Origin: Alphaproteobacteria bacterium
GTDB lineage: Bacteria; Pseudomonadota; Alphaproteobacteria; DAOWDM01
NCBI GenBank assembly: GCA_030639035.1
Contig: DAOWDM010000144.1
Coordinates: forward strand, 1 to 6,365
Length of the DNA stretch: 6,365 nt
Direction: 5' to 3'
The stretch's first letter is position 1. Each line of letters starts with the position of its first letter. A program made the translations under genes and the position numbers. The notes under the pieces were generated by a model. That model did no database searches, was not told where the DNA came from, and was given only the letters and a program-made list of their open reading frames with translations. Shown here piece after piece: positions 6,237-6,365 of this stretch.

Positions 6237-6365
6237 CGTACATCTCGACCAATAAGCTCTGCAACACCAAAAGCAGTTATAGCCCCAGCAGATATACTAA
6301 TACCAGCAGCAACTCCACCAGCTCCTGCTGCAAGAGCAGATGTAACTAACACTGGAGAAACAGCT
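6233..6365 (-). CDS. Small Gly/Ala-rich hydrophobic protein, C-terminal part (5' end outside window)
   Basis: An open frame enters from the right edge and gives 43 residues before TGA at 6235-6233. It reads from 'AVSPVLVTSALAAGAGG' through a Gly/Ala/Ser/Ile-rich stretch to 'AFGVAELIGRDVR'. It has one long hydrophobic segment with small residues, a GVAAG (GxxxG) packing motif and a charged C-terminus. Codons such as GCT, GCA, GGT and GGA and the lack of stops support real coding. 'PVLVTSALA' resembles 'PVLCLAALA' of the next gene, and both proteins end in a charged tail with Arg last, so they may be diverged paralogues with the same layout; the match is short. Coat protein, pilin-like subunit and glycine-zipper bacteriocin are all compatible; none is shown. 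Confidence 0.55.
   Translation of the reverse strand, partial: AVSPVLVTSALAAGAGGVAAGISISAGAITAFGVAELIGRDVR

Overview
The window reads as AT-rich bacterial chromosome, most likely from an alphaproteobacterium. The best evidence is the C-terminal part of penicillin-binding protein 1A at the left edge. Its transpeptidase motifs, its 'GIRLVRINSKTGKPA...VIVEAFKP' tail and its terminal GGFY resemble alphaproteobacterial PBP1A. Low GC, a short palindromic intergenic repeat and simple gene spacing would suit an uncultivated or host-associated lineage. I cannot name a genus from the sequence.

Layout, left to right: (1) 1-930, plus strand, PBP1A lacking its N-terminal part. (2) 931-1102, a convergent intergenic gap almost filled by a ~105 bp imperfect palindrome that folds into an outer stem with three inner hairpins. 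(3) 1103-3202, minus strand, a soluble PocR-PAS-histidine kinase-receiver hybrid protein. (4) 3309-4703, minus strand, upstream of the kinase in the same direction: an inner-membrane protein with one N-terminal helix, an acidic linker, a charged coiled coil and C-terminal TPR-like repeats. (5) 4704-4809, a divergent promoter region. (6) 4816-5769, plus strand, a membrane-anchored endonuclease/exonuclease/phosphatase (EEP) fold protein whose GDFN and SDH motifs read GGFN and SNH. (7) 5775-5866, a strong bidirectional terminator nested inside a second inverted repeat. (8) 5869-6189 and 6233-6365 (the latter cut by the window edge), minus strand, two small hydrophobic proteins in tandem.

No single pathway joins these genes. 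PBP1A is a cell-wall housekeeping gene. The kinase is a cytoplasmic sensor that carries its own receiver. The TPR protein and the EEP protein are both membrane-anchored and share a divergent promoter region, so they might share regulation, but nothing shows that they work together. The least explained parts are the two small proteins at the right edge, one with a pVIII-like layout of leader, short mature peptide and one helix, and the substituted active site of the EEP protein. I found no RNA gene, CRISPR array, transposase or integrase. No intergenic stretch exceeds 300 bases.
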